From Clostridiaceae bacterium (GTDB lineage Bacteria > Bacillota > Clostridia > DSM-8532), in the NCBI GenBank assembly GCA_012728095.1, contig JAAYFU010000055.1, positions 1-57,909 of the forward strand: a DNA stretch of 57,909 nt, read 5' to 3'. The notes under the pieces are model-generated. The model saw only the letters and a list, made by a program, of their open reading frames with translations, had not been told where the DNA came from and ran no database searches. Below, in pieces: positions 7,841 through 16,778 of this stretch; the stretch's first letter is position 1; the number at the start of each line of letters is the position of its first letter. The position numbers were made by a program, and so were the translations under genes.

Positions 7841-9799
7841 GTGAGTAAAAAAACATTTTATATTACCACACCAATTTATTATCCCAGCGGAAAGCTTCAC
7901 ATAGGGCATTCATATACAACCGTCGCAGCAGATGCGATGGCCAGGTACAAGAGGTTACAGGGCTATGATGTCATGTTTCTGACGGGGACTGACGAACACG
8001 GGCAGAAAATTCAGAGAGTAGCCGCGGAAAACAATATGACCCCAAAAGAATATGTTGATAATATAGTCGCTGGTATAAAGAAGCTGTGGAGCCTCATGAA
8101 GATTACCAACGATAAGTTTATACGCACCACTGATGAATACCACGTAGAAACCGTTCAAAAGATATTTAAGACCCTTTATGATAAAGGTGATATTTACAAG
8201 AGCGAATATGAAGGCTGGTATTGTACTCCCTGCGAATCTTTCTGGACTGAAACCCAGCTTGTGGACGGCAAATGCCCCGATTGCGGCAGGGCTGTTGAAA
8301 AAACAAGGGAAGAAAGCTATTTCTTCAGACTTTCAAAGTATCAGGACAGACTTATTAAACTGTTGGAAGAGAATCCGGACTTTATTCAGCCGACTTCACG
8401 CCGCAATGAGATGCTTAATAACTTTTTAAGACCCGGTCTTGAAGATCTTTGCGTATCGAGGACATCTTTTAACTGGGGCATTCCGGTGACATTTGATGAA
8501 AAACATGTGGTATACGTTTGGATTGACGCTCTTTCCAACTATATCACAGCGCTTGGATATATGTCGGAAAACGATGAAGACTTTAAAAAATTCTGGCCTG
8601 CCGATGTTCATCTTGTCGGCAAGGAAATTGTCAGATTCCATACAATAATATGGCCGGCGATGCTTATGGCGCTGGATCTTCCTCTGCCCAAGCAGGTCTT
8701 CGGCCATGGCTGGCTCGTGCTGGAAGGCGGAAAAATGTCAAAATCCAAGGGCAATGTGGTGGATCCTGTTGTTCTGATTGAAAAATACGGCCTTGACGCC
8801 ATCAGATACTTCCTGTTAAGAGAAGTTCCTTTCGGAGCTGACGGAGTATTTTCAAACGAAGCTCTTATTAACCGTATTAATTCTGATTTGGCAAATGACC
8901 TGGGTAATTTGATCAGCCGGACAACGGCAATGATAAAGAAATATTTTGATGGGGTTATCCCGGAAGAAAGAGAAAAGGGCGAATTTGACGAGGAGTTAAG
9001 GTGCTTTGTTGTCAGCACAAAATCCAGGACAGAGGAATACATGGATAAACTGCAGTTCAGCTCAGCCCTTGCAGAGATTTGGAAGACAATTTCGCGTGTT
9101 AATAAGTATATTGACGAAACCATGCCGTGGACCCTGGCAAAGAAAGAGGAAAACAGAGCCAGACTTGCTGAAGTTATGTATAATCTTGCGGAAAGTATCC
9201 GTATTATATCTATACTGATTCAACCGTTCATGCCGGACACTCCGGAGATTATCTGGCGTCAGCTTGCTATTCCTGAAAGTCAAAGAACATGGGACAGCGC
9301 AGGAATATGGGGAGTTTACAGACAGTCCGGAGCTGTAACCCCGGGGGAGATAATATTCCCTCGTATTGATCTTGAGAAGGAAATGGAATCGCTGTCGGCT
9401 TTGACTTCCAAAGAGAACAAGCAAGAGACACCGGCTCCCCAACAAAAACTACCGGACGAAAAGCCGGAAGGAGTTGCCCTGATAGGGATAGATGATTTTG
9501 CAAAAGTGGATCTAAGGGTTGTAAAGGTAATTTCATGTGAAAAGGTAGAAAAGAGCGATAAGCTGTTAAAGCTTATTGTTGAGTGCGGAGATGAAAAAAG
9601 ACAGGTAGTGTCGGGTATTGCCAGGTATTATACACCTGAGGAAATGGTGGGTAAGACATTGATTCTTGTGGCAAATTTGAAGCCTGCGAAGATTCGGGGC
9701 ATTGAAAGCCAGGGAATGATTCTTGCCGCTTCCAATAATGATAAGCTTGTCTTGGTCACTGTGGATAAAGATATACCTACAGGCAGTAAAGTTAGCTAA
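7841..9799 (+). CDS. metG: Methionine-tRNA ligase
   Basis: Charges tRNA-Met for initiation and elongation. GTG at 7841 is preferred because GGAGGG lies 9 bases upstream and translation then opens with SKKTFYITTPIYYPSGKLHIGHSYTT, the class-I HIGH signature. An upstream in-frame extension would include a promoter and is unlikely. The 652-residue protein has the zinc-knuckle Cys pairs C128xxC131 and about C145xxC148, the KMSKS loop at about residues 298-302, an anticodon-binding helical domain and a C-terminal tRNA-binding OB domain from about residue 547 (DFAKVDLRV...ANLKPAKIRGIESQGM). A low-complexity linker (about 520-545) joins the last domain. tatD follows 17 bases later. Confidence 0.96.
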   Translation: MSKKTFYITTPIYYPSGKLHIGHSYTTVAADAMARYKRLQGYDVMFLTGTDEHGQKIQRVAAENNMTPKEYVDNIVAGIKKLWSLMKITNDKFIRTTDEYHVETVQKIFKTLYDKGDIYKSEYEGWYCTPCESFWTETQLVDGKCPDCGRAVEKTREESYFFRLSKYQDRLIKLLEENPDFIQPTSRRNEMLNNFLRPGLEDLCVSRTSFNWGIPVTFDEKHVVYVWIDALSNYITALGYMSENDEDFKKFWPADVHLVGKEIVRFHTIIWPAMLMALDLPLPKQVFGHGWLVLEGGKMSKSKGNVVDPVVLIEKYGLDAIRYFLLREVPFGADGVFSNEALINRINSDLANDLGNLISRTTAMIKKYFDGVIPEEREKGEFDEELRCFVVSTKSRTEEYMDKLQFSSALAEIWKTISRVNKYIDETMPWTLAKKEENRARLAEVMYNLAESIRIISILIQPFMPDTPEIIWRQLAIPESQRTWDSAGIWGVYRQSGAVTPGEIIFPRIDLEKEMESLSALTSKENKQETPAPQQKLPDEKPEGVALIGIDDFAKVDLRVVKVISCEKVEKSDKLLKLIVECGDEKRQVVSGIARYYTPEEMVGKTLILVANLKPAKIRGIESQGMILAASNNDKLVLVTVDKDIPTGSKVS

Positions 9800-9816
9800 A
9801 GGACGGAGAGTTCGCA

Positions 9817-10590
9817 TTGATTGACTCGCATGCACATTATGATGACGAAAGATTTGATAAAGATCGCGATCAGGTTCTTAAGGACTGTATTGCCCATGGT
9901 GTAACCCATATAATTAATGCAGGCAGTAATATTGAGAGTTCGAAAAAGTCAATTGAACTGGCTGAAAAATATCCTTTTGTCTACGCGGCAGTAGGTGTTC
10001 ATCCCCACGATGCCAAAGAATGCGATATAAATACGATTGAGACCCTTAAGTTTCTGTCAAAGGCGAATAAAGTGGTAGCAATAGGTGAAATTGGCCTGGA
10101 CTACCACTATGATTTTTCGCCCAGAGATACGCAAAAAGAGTGGTTTGCCAGGCAGATCGCCCTTGCGCGTGATTTAAAGCTGCCTATAATTATCCACGAC
10201 AGGGAATCTCACAGCGATATTTTAGATATAATAAAAAGTGAGAAGGCCTATGAAGTGGGGGGAGTATTTCATTGCTTCTCCGGATCTAAGGAAATGGCAA
10301 GAGAGGTTTTAAACCTGGGTTTCAGAATCGGATTGGGGGGAGCCGTAACATTTAAAAACGCCAGGAGGCCTGTTGAGGTATTGGAATATGTACCTCTTGA
10401 TATGTTGTTGGTTGAAACCGACTGCCCTTACATGGCTCCCGAACCTCACAGGGGAAAGAGAAACTGGTCAGGATATATTAAGTATGTTTTGGAGAAGATT
10501 TCCGAGGTAAAGGGAATTGATTATGCTTTAGCCGAAGAGATTACGTCGAATAACGCAATTCATCTGTTCAAACTGCAGTTCGGTAACTAG
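9817..10590 (+). CDS. tatD: TatD-family metal-dependent hydrolase
   Basis: Putative metal-dependent 3'-5' nuclease or deoxyribonuclease of the TatD/YcfH family, cytoplasmic. The metal ligands are visible: His5 and His7 in DSHAHYD, Glu in GEIGLDYHYDFSP, His in PIIIHDRESH, His in GVFHCFSG and Asp in LVETDCPYMAPEPHRGKRN. The 257-residue length is typical. TTG at 9817 is used because GGAGAG is 6 bases upstream and the protein must start just before IDSHAHYD. The metG-tatD(-rsmA) neighbourhood is common in Firmicutes. Confidence 0.93.
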   Translation: MIDSHAHYDDERFDKDRDQVLKDCIAHGVTHIINAGSNIESSKKSIELAEKYPFVYAAVGVHPHDAKECDINTIETLKFLSKANKVVAIGEIGLDYHYDFSPRDTQKEWFARQIALARDLKLPIIIHDRESHSDILDIIKSEKAYEVGGVFHCFSGSKEMAREVLNLGFRIGLGGAVTFKNARRPVEVLEYVPLDMLLVETDCPYMAPEPHRGKRNWSGYIKYVLEKISEVKGIDYALAEEITSNNAIHLFKLQFGN

Positions 10591-10608
10591 AATTCCGGGG
10601 GAGTTGTT

Positions 10609-11340
10609 ATGAAAAAATTTGTAGTAGTAATGATATCTGCTATTGTGCTATTTGTGTTTCTTATGCTCAATTATCTGGTGTGGGATAAAGAAAGACTGCA
10701 GAATCAGCGGGAAAGCGATAAAATCGAGCAGGATTGGTTAAGGGGACAGAATCGCATCCTTACAACCACAGTCGATGAACTGGAAGAAGCCAAAAAAAAG
10801 CTGGAAGAAGAGATAGCTTCCCAAAAGAGAAAAATAAGCAGCTTGGAAGAGGAATTGCGCGATGCCAGGCAGAAAGAGGCAAATTATCTGCTGGAAAAAC
10901 AGAAGCAAAAAGAAGCGCTGGATATTTTTAAAAGCATTATGATGGAAGATGTAAAAGAGATTACCAAAAAATGGTTTTCAAGTATAACGCAAAAAGCCTA
11001 TCATGAGTCGTTTGCCTTTCTTGGGGATAATTGTACGCTCTGGGGAAAATCCTATGAAGAAAAAGAATACATAGAATTAATATCGAATATAAATTCAATA
11101 TCATTGGCTGAAAAAAATGGTTCAGGTCAGGATAGTGTTTTTACAATCCTTTCAGGCGGAGAACCGGACGTTATACAAGCCAGCATCCTGGTTGATGCAT
11201 ATATTGAAGAAGACGCTCAAAAAATCCTACCCCAACTTGTTAACGGGATTAACAATTTGGAGGTAGGTTTTGTTTACGATACCGATAAAGAATCCTGGGT
11301 ATTATTATACGTAATAACCAAAGGTAATGGTAACCCTTGA
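10609..11340 (+). CDS. Membrane-anchored coiled-coil protein of unknown function
   Basis: I do not recognise the family. The 243-residue protein opens with a positively charged start and a single hydrophobic segment (about residues 4-24), then a long charged coiled coil rich in Glu, Lys and Gln (about 28-110), and a globular C-terminal half (about 115-240) with alternating hydrophobic strands ending WVLLYVITKG. Topology suggests a signal anchor with the coil and globular domain outside the cell. ATG at 10609 follows GGGGGAG. It lies 18 bases after tatD and before the cell-wall G5/3D protein, so an envelope role is plausible but unproven. Confidence 0.7.
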   Translation: MKKFVVVMISAIVLFVFLMLNYLVWDKERLQNQRESDKIEQDWLRGQNRILTTTVDELEEAKKKLEEEIASQKRKISSLEEELRDARQKEANYLLEKQKQKEALDIFKSIMMEDVKEITKKWFSSITQKAYHESFAFLGDNCTLWGKSYEEKEYIELISNINSISLAEKNGSGQDSVFTILSGGEPDVIQASILVDAYIEEDAQKILPQLVNGINNLEVGFVYDTDKESWVLLYVITKGNGNP

Positions 11341-11363
11341 CAAAAAAAACGAACGTATATAAA
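11337..11363 (+). promoter_or_regulatory. Possible promoter upstream of the 3D-domain gene
   Basis: TTGACA (11337-11342), overlapping the previous stop codon, and TATAAA (11358-11363) are spaced by 15 bases, slightly short. The 155-base leader that follows has no riboswitch core that I can recognise. Confidence 0.4.
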
Positions 11364-11518
11364 ATGTAAAAGCCTCGCAAAGCTTTAAAAAGAAGGTTGT
11401 TTCAGACCCGATTTACAAATGAAACGGCTGTTTATGCCGCTTAGAGATACTTACAGATAAAAGCAATGGTAATATTGCCGGGATAATATTTTTAAAATAA
11501 TAAGGAGAGGTAGTTTGA

Positions 11519-12622
11519 ATGAACGGAACATATTCAACATTCTTCAAACGCATACTCCCCCTTAAGCAATTGGCCATGCTGTTTATCCTGTCGGCATTTG
11601 CCGTATTGGCAGGCATAAAACTTTACAACAGTATCAGCAAGGATGTTAAGATTATTGACAACGGCAAGCCAATCGTCGTAAAAACAATGAGTGCCAGCGT
11701 TGAACAGGCGCTTGAAAAATTAGGAATATCGGTAAGACCGGTTGACTATATCAGCATGCCACTTGATGCGAGTTTAGACAATGATTCATTGAATGTTATC
11801 AATATTAAACGAGCAGTACCGGTTAACATCATAGTCGACGGACAGCTTAGGGAGGTATGGTCCTACAGGGACACTGTGGAAGAAGTTATAAAGGATAACG
11901 GTATTACGTTAAACCCGTTGGATCGATTGGAAGGATTAGCGCTAACAAGTCCGGTCTCGTCTGACATGGTTATTCGGGTAGTCCGTGTAAGTGAAGAAAT
12001 TACAACTGAAAAAGAGTATATACCGTTTTCCGTTGTTGAAAAACCCAACAAAATTATGAATGAAGGCGAGACCAAGGTTATCGTCCGCGGAGAAAACGGG
12101 ATAAGAGAGAAGTACTATAAAATCACCTATGAAGACGGAAAACCTGTGGACAGGGTATTTGTCAGTGAGCAAGTTGTAAAAGCTCCTGTAGACCAGGTAG
12201 TTGAGTATGGAACAGTATTGAATTTCAGAAATTCACGAGGCGAGCTTGTCAGGTATTCAAAGGTTTTAACCATGAGGGCGACTGCTTATACATCGTCATA
12301 TGAAGATACCGGAAAAAATCCGGATCACCCTACGTTCGGAATAACATATACGGGGTTGAAAGCAAGAGAAGGTGTGGTTGCGGTAGATCCAAAGGTTATT
12401 CCCCTGGGTACCAAGCTTTATATTGAGGTTCCCGGATCAGCTCCGGACTATGGCTTTGCTATCGCCGGAGATATCGGAAGCGCTGTTAAAGGGAATAACA
12501 TCGATTTATATTTTGATACCCGTGAAGAAGTAAGAAAATGGGGGAGTAAAAAGGTTAGAGTGTATATTCTCAATGAGCAGAATGATACACGGTGGAAGAA
12601 CAATACGGACGCATGTAAATGA
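11519..12622 (+). CDS. YabE-like G5/3D-domain cell-wall protein
   Basis: Secreted or membrane-anchored peptidoglycan-associated protein related to Bacillus YabE and the resuscitation-promoting-factor-like proteins. Domains in order: a signal anchor (about residues 16-36), two ubiquitin-like DUF348 repeats (VKIIDNGKPIVVKTMSASV... and VNIIVDGQLREVW...), a G5 domain (about 160-240, EKPNKIMNEGETKVIVRGENG), and a C-terminal 3D domain with AIAGDIGSAVKGNNIDLYFD, whose three aspartates name the family and line a lytic-transglycosylase-like site. ATG at 11519 follows AAGGAGAGG. It ends at a strong terminator and is followed by rsmA, matching the yabE-rnmV-ksgA order of Firmicutes with rnmV absent. Confidence 0.9.
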   Translation: MNGTYSTFFKRILPLKQLAMLFILSAFAVLAGIKLYNSISKDVKIIDNGKPIVVKTMSASVEQALEKLGISVRPVDYISMPLDASLDNDSLNVINIKRAVPVNIIVDGQLREVWSYRDTVEEVIKDNGITLNPLDRLEGLALTSPVSSDMVIRVVRVSEEITTEKEYIPFSVVEKPNKIMNEGETKVIVRGENGIREKYYKITYEDGKPVDRVFVSEQVVKAPVDQVVEYGTVLNFRNSRGELVRYSKVLTMRATAYTSSYEDTGKNPDHPTFGITYTGLKAREGVVAVDPKVIPLGTKLYIEVPGSAPDYGFAIAGDIGSAVKGNNIDLYFDTREEVRKWGSKKVRVYILNEQNDTRWKNNTDACK

Positions 12623-12641
12623 AATCTTAATAAATGATTTT

Positions 12642-12667
12642 CAGGCGGTAAATACCGCCTGTTTTAT
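12642..12667 (+). terminator. Intrinsic terminator after the 3D-domain gene
   Basis: A perfect 9-bp stem CAGGCGGTA/TACCGCCTG with a 2-nt loop is followed by TTTTATTA, 20 bases past the stop codon. Confidence 0.85.
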
Positions 12668-12754
12668 TAGGGTAAAAATGAGTGCCTGCCCATACTCCTT
12701 AAGTTTATGGTATGATGAGAAAGAATTATAACTATGCCAATGTGAGGATTGATC

Positions 12755-13591
12755 ATGATTAACACCAATGAGGTATTGAAAAAATACGGGCTGAAGCTTA
12801 CAAAAACTTTAGGCCAGAATTTTCTTACCGATATTAATATAATAAAAAAAATAGTAGAGACAGGAGAGGTAAGCTCTTCTGATCTGGTTTTGGAAATAGG
12901 TCCGGGTATAGGCGCCATGACAGCCGAAATCGCAAAGCGCGCCGGAAAGGTTGTCGCGGTGGAAATTGACAAAAACCTTATGCCTGCGCTGCAGGAAAAC
13001 CTGGAAGAGTTCCCGAATGTATCCATAGTCAACCAGGACATAATGAAAGCGGATATTAAAGAACTCATTGACGGCTGGATCGGACCCAAAAAAGTTATTT
13101 CAAACCTGCCCTATTATATTACCACCCCGATAATCATGATGCTTTTGGAAACTGATATAGCATGGGACATACTGGTGTTCATGGTGCAGAAGGAAGTTGC
13201 ATTCAGACTGGCTGCCGTTCCTTCCACAAAGGACTATAGTGCCATATCAGTAGCGGTTCGTTACTATTCTGATCCCAAACTGGCATTTACTGTCTCCAGA
13301 AACTGTTTCATTCCCAAGCCCGATGTTGACTCGGCAGTGGTAAAGCTCAAAAGACGGGATCTTGAATGTGTCCGCGATATTAACAAAGAACTGTTCTTCA
13401 GAATTGTAAAGGCGTCCTTCAGTCACAGACGCAAGACACTTCTTAACTCCCTGGGCTCACAAGACTGGCTGGAAGGGGGAAAGGAACGGCTCAGAAACGT
13501 TCTTGTCAAACTGGGCATAAAAGAAGCTGTCCGCGCAGAGGAACTGACCATTGAGGATTTTGCCCGCCTTTGTCGGGAACTGGCGAAATAA
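12755..13591 (+). CDS. rsmA: 16S rRNA dimethyladenosine transferase
   Basis: Dimethylates the two adjacent adenines near the 3' end of 16S rRNA (KsgA), using S-adenosylmethionine. The family opening LKLTKTLGQNFLTDINIIKKIV, the SAM loop VLEIGPGIGAMT, the catalytic NLPYYITTPI and the C-terminal FSHRRKTLLNSL are all visible. ATG at 12755 is preferred over an in-frame TTG six bases earlier since GTGAGG sits 7 bases upstream of it; this gives 278 residues, normal for the family. Confidence 0.96.
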   Translation: MINTNEVLKKYGLKLTKTLGQNFLTDINIIKKIVETGEVSSSDLVLEIGPGIGAMTAEIAKRAGKVVAVEIDKNLMPALQENLEEFPNVSIVNQDIMKADIKELIDGWIGPKKVISNLPYYITTPIIMMLLETDIAWDILVFMVQKEVAFRLAAVPSTKDYSAISVAVRYYSDPKLAFTVSRNCFIPKPDVDSAVVKLKRRDLECVRDINKELFFRIVKASFSHRRKTLLNSLGSQDWLEGGKERLRNVLVKLGIKEAVRAEELTIEDFARLCRELAK

Positions 13592-13623
13592 TTCTGCCGG
13601 GAATTGCAGGGGAAATGTTATAT

Positions 13624-13670
13624 CACCCTGATTAGATGCGTATACTTTCATGAAAGGGTCTAATCGGGTG
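13624..13670 (+). promoter_or_regulatory. Hairpin covering the ribosome site of the next gene
   Basis: CACCCTGATTAGA (13624-13636) can pair with TCTAATCGGGTG (13659-13670) through 12 base pairs with one bulge and one G-U pair. The right arm contains the GGGTGG ribosome site of the gene starting at 13676, so the fold would hide its translation start. Confidence 0.5.
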
Positions 13671-13675
13671 GTATT

Positions 13676-14743
13676 ATGCAGGCAGGATTTGCGAGGAAAT
13701 ATGCCATAATGGAAGAGCTTGACGGCGGATTCAGCGCAGGGAGCACACCTGAGGCATTTGTCCGTTTAGATTGCTGGGAGGGCAGAATTCAAGCGTCTAT
13801 TCACGTCAAAGGCCTGAAACAGGGCCCGTTTAAATATGTCCTTTATTTGATTTTTGCGAAGGATGACGTACTGATACCTATAAAGGCGGGCGATGTAAAT
13901 ATATCCTTTGGCAGTGTGCAAAGCGGACTTGCAATAGAAGCCGATACATTAAAAAATAATCATTTACAGCCCGATTCGATACGCTTTGCGGCATTGACCG
14001 CCGAGAGCCAGAATAAAAAATGGATCCCGCTTTTCGCCAGTTTTGAAAAAAATCAAAGATGGGACGAGAGTATCAGGCAAATCATCCTGATGAATACGAC
14101 AAAGGAAGAAAAAACTGAAACAATCCCCGAACCGGGAATAGCCTTTACCGGAAAAACTTCCGGTTTACCTGAAGCAAAACCTGTAATAAAAGAAAAAACA
14201 GTACCTGGCCCTTCCGGGCAGGAGCAAACTCCGGATGAAGCCACAGCGGTTGACGCCGTTAATAATTCTTCAGAATTATACACCCCGGATTCTGCCAGGA
14301 AATACAATGAACCCGGAAGAATGCACAGGAAAGATTCATCGACTGGCATATGTGATATAGGTAAGCTGGAAGGTCTTCTCAGCAATAATTTTGAAGTTCA
14401 TTATCCATTTAAACGAGCCAACAGGGGTTATTCATGGTACCGGGTCTCGGACCTGGCAAAGCTCAGCAGTATTATGTATATGTCAGGAATAAATGTGCCT
14501 TTGTTTGCCAACCCCAAGATTTTAGTCGGATTATTTAAGTATAAACACATTCTGGCCGGTCTTTACCGTGGTGATGACGGCTCCGGCTATTATGTCATTG
14601 GTGTTCCGGCCAGGGATGACAGGGATAATAAGCCCTTTGACAATGCCTGCAGGTGGGTTCCGGTACAGGATAATTCGGTCCGTGATATGGGAGGATACTG
14701 GCTGGTTTATGTAAGTTTGAAATCCGGTGAAATCGTAGTATAA
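13676..14743 (+). CDS. Two-domain protein of unknown function with a disordered linker
   Basis: I cannot name the family with confidence. Residues 1-145 form a beta-rich domain (AFVRLDCWEGRIQASIHVKGLKQG..., ending near PLFASF). Residues about 145-225 are a Pro/Glu/Ser/Thr-rich linker. Residues about 225-355 form a second domain (DIGKLEGLLSNNFEVHYPF, then LVGLFKYKHILAGLYR and GGYWLVYVSLKSGEIVV). There is no signal peptide, so it is probably cytoplasmic. Similar layouts occur in uncharacterised clostridial proteins, some near sporulation genes (recollection, not evidence here). The ATG lies 6 bases after GGGTGG inside a possible hairpin. Confidence 0.65.
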   Translation: MQAGFARKYAIMEELDGGFSAGSTPEAFVRLDCWEGRIQASIHVKGLKQGPFKYVLYLIFAKDDVLIPIKAGDVNISFGSVQSGLAIEADTLKNNHLQPDSIRFAALTAESQNKKWIPLFASFEKNQRWDESIRQIILMNTTKEEKTETIPEPGIAFTGKTSGLPEAKPVIKEKTVPGPSGQEQTPDEATAVDAVNNSSELYTPDSARKYNEPGRMHRKDSSTGICDIGKLEGLLSNNFEVHYPFKRANRGYSWYRVSDLAKLSSIMYMSGINVPLFANPKILVGLFKYKHILAGLYRGDDGSGYYVIGVPARDDRDNKPFDNACRWVPVQDNSVRDMGGYWLVYVSLKSGEIVV

Positions 14744-14795
14744 AAGGTTCCCCCTACATACCTTGAAATAATCAGTAAAGGTTGCTTTAGCCAAA

Positions 14796-15656
14796 TTAAA
14801 TTATTTTATTTAAAATTTCGGTTCTGTAGCGAGAGGGTGATAACCCCTTTTCTTTTTTGAAGGTTTTTGAAAACTGCAGGGGGTCCTCATATCCAACTGA
14901 TCTGGCCACATCGCCTATACTGAGCTGGGGATTGCCCAGGAGCTCACAAGCCTTATTCATGCGGTAATTTATAATAAACTCCCTGGGGGATATGCCCAAA
15001 TGCCTCGAAAACAGTGTCGAGAGATAGCTCCGGTCAATCTTCAGATAATTTGCGATACCACTGACCGAAAGAGGCCCTGAGTAAGTTTTTTCAATATATT
15101 CTACAGCCTTTGATACATAAAAGGACGAGTCGGAATTTTTGCCGGCAACAGGTTCCTCGGACTGAAGGCATTTAACCAGACGCGCCAGGAACTGATACAA
15201 TAGTCCCGACAGCATTAAATCGGAAGGCCGGCGGCTTCCTGCCTCAGTTATCATTTCTTCAAGACTTTCCACAAGAAGATCCCTTTCGTGATAACTAAAT
15301 ATGGGATCATCAACCGATAGTCCGGCCCTTTTTAAAATCTGCCGGGCTTTAAGGCCGTGAAAGCCTACCCATGAATACTTCCACGGCAGGATGCTGTCGG
15401 CTTTGTAGCTGACAATCTCTCCAGGGCAAATTAAAAAACCCTGACCTGCCTCAAGGTTATGAGTTTTTCCGTTGACTGTAAAACAACCTTTACCGGAGAT
15501 TATTAAATGGATAATATAGTGATCCCGTACTCCCGGACCCCATGAATGATTAGGCAAACATTCTTCAATACCACATCTGTATACATTTAAGTCTGTGTTT
15601 TCTTTCTTAGAAATATAATACTTTTCAAGCAAGACCATCATCCTTTTAGTTAACAA
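14796..15656 (-). CDS. AraC-family transcriptional regulator, divergent from gal operon
   Basis: The 286-residue protein has an N-terminal cupin-like effector domain (about residues 20-165, with HYIIHLIISGKGCFTV and GQGFLICPGEIVSY) and a C-terminal pair of helix-turn-helix motifs (about 185-282, with SGPLSVSGIANYLKIDRSYLSTLF and LSIGDVARSVGYEDPLQFSKTFKKEKGLSPSRYR). The layout matches sugar regulators such as MsmR and RafR. It is transcribed away from galT across an 80-base region with overlapping promoters, so galactose- or galactoside-dependent control of galTKE is the likely job (inference). The first codon is uncertain: TTG at 15656 or nearby ATGs. Confidence 0.85.
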   Translation of the reverse strand: MLTKRMMVLLEKYYISKKENTDLNVYRCGIEECLPNHSWGPGVRDHYIIHLIISGKGCFTVNGKTHNLEAGQGFLICPGEIVSYKADSILPWKYSWVGFHGLKARQILKRAGLSVDDPIFSYHERDLLVESLEEMITEAGSRRPSDLMLSGLLYQFLARLVKCLQSEEPVAGKNSDSSFYVSKAVEYIEKTYSGPLSVSGIANYLKIDRSYLSTLFSRHLGISPREFIINYRMNKACELLGNPQLSIGDVARSVGYEDPLQFSKTFKKEKGLSPSRYRTEILNKII

Positions 15657-15670
15657 AAACCCATATAATA

Positions 15671-15713
15671 CTCACATTATAACATTTACCCACGCAAAGT
15701 GTAAATTTATAAT
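15671..15713 (+). promoter_or_regulatory. Divergent araC / galT promoter-operator region
   Basis: For galT: TTTACC (15685-15690), 17 bases, TATAAT (15708-15713). On the opposite strand, TTTACA, 18 bases and TATAAT overlap the same DNA and read toward the AraC gene. The block is an imperfect palindrome, TTATAAcATTTAC / GTAAATTTATAA with an 11-base centre, well suited to binding the AraC protein. Confidence 0.65.
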
Positions 15714-15774
15714 CAGAGTTGAGCATGTCAATAAAAAAGTGAATTCCTGGCAGTTTCGCGAAAGGATGATAAAA

Positions 15775-16743
15775 ATGGCCGAGCTGAGATGGCATCCGCT
15801 AATTAAGGATTGGGTCATGATTGCTTCCCACAGGCAGGACAGGCCACAAATGCCCGAAGACTGGTGCCCTTTTTGCCCGTCAAGCGGCAATGTTGGCGAT
15901 TACGAGGTAATGAAATATGACAATGACTATCCTGCCCTTATGCAGAATCCTCCTGAACCTGATGATGTAGCCAACGATTTTTTTAAGGTGAAACCTGCAT
16001 ACGGCAAATGCGAGGTCATTCTATATTCCCCGAATCATACCGTAACCTTGCCTCAACTGCCGGACAGCCACATAAGGAAGCTTGTGGATTTATGGACTGA
16101 ACGGTTCCTGGAACTACAAAAAGAGCAAAAAATAAAATATATTTTTATTTTCGAAAACCGGGGAGAGGTCGTGGGAGTAACCATGCCCCATCCTCACGGA
16201 CAAATTTACGGTTATTCATTTATTCCCAAGAAGCTTGAACTGGAACTGGAATCCTGCAGGGAATATTTTGACAGAACAGGAGAATGCCTGATTTGCAGAA
16301 TGCTTTCCGAGGAAAGGAACTTCAATAAAAGAGTAATTTTTGAGAATGAGGACTTTACGGTGGTTCTGCCCTTCTTTACCGAATATCCTTACGGTGTATA
16401 CATAATAAGCAGAAACCACAAGCAGAACCTCACCCAGTTTAACGAAAGGGAAAAAGACAACCTGGCAAGAACGATACGGCAGACTGTCGGAATGCTGGAC
16501 GCTTTGTTTGACAAACCATTTCCCTACATGATGTGCATGCACCAGGATCCTGTAAACAGCGGCGATTATTCTGACATTTATCATTTCCATATAGAGTTTT
16601 TCCCGCCCATGCGTTCGGCTGTTAAGCAAAAGTTTAACGCCTCCAGTGAAACCGGTGCGTGGGCCCATTGCAATCCTACGGCGCCTGAGGAGAAGGCAGA
16701 AGAACTTAGGACGGCATACAGGAAGTTTGTTGATTATGACTGA
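15775..16743 (+). CDS. galT: Galactose-1-phosphate uridylyltransferase
   Basis: Leloir pathway enzyme exchanging UDP between UDP-glucose and galactose-1-phosphate. It is the type-I (GalT-1, HIT-superfamily) form: CPFCPSSG zinc site near the N-terminus and the catalytic MPHPHGQIYGYSF, whose second His (about 141) carries the UMP intermediate, plus a C-terminal HFHIEFFPPMRS. ATG at 15775 is preferred (AAAGGATG 8 bases upstream, protein opening AELRWHPLIKDWVMIASHR), giving 322 residues; GTG at 15739 is an alternative. galK follows closely. Confidence 0.95.
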   Translation: MAELRWHPLIKDWVMIASHRQDRPQMPEDWCPFCPSSGNVGDYEVMKYDNDYPALMQNPPEPDDVANDFFKVKPAYGKCEVILYSPNHTVTLPQLPDSHIRKLVDLWTERFLELQKEQKIKYIFIFENRGEVVGVTMPHPHGQIYGYSFIPKKLELELESCREYFDRTGECLICRMLSEERNFNKRVIFENEDFTVVLPFFTEYPYGVYIISRNHKQNLTQFNEREKDNLARTIRQTVGMLDALFDKPFPYMMCMHQDPVNSGDYSDIYHFHIEFFPPMRSAVKQKFNASSETGAWAHCNPTAPEEKAEELRTAYRKFVDYD

Positions 16744-16778
16744 AAAATTCTGTTAACCTTATGGGGGAGGGTATATTC

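Noticed and set aside
8608..9123. Minus-strand ORF of 171 codons opposite metG
   Set aside because: Antisense of a conserved gene with no recognisable motif.
11341..11518. c-di-AMP or c-di-GMP riboswitch before the G5/3D gene
   Set aside because: Such genes often carry them, and a CGCAAAGC stretch is present, but the other conserved blocks are missing.
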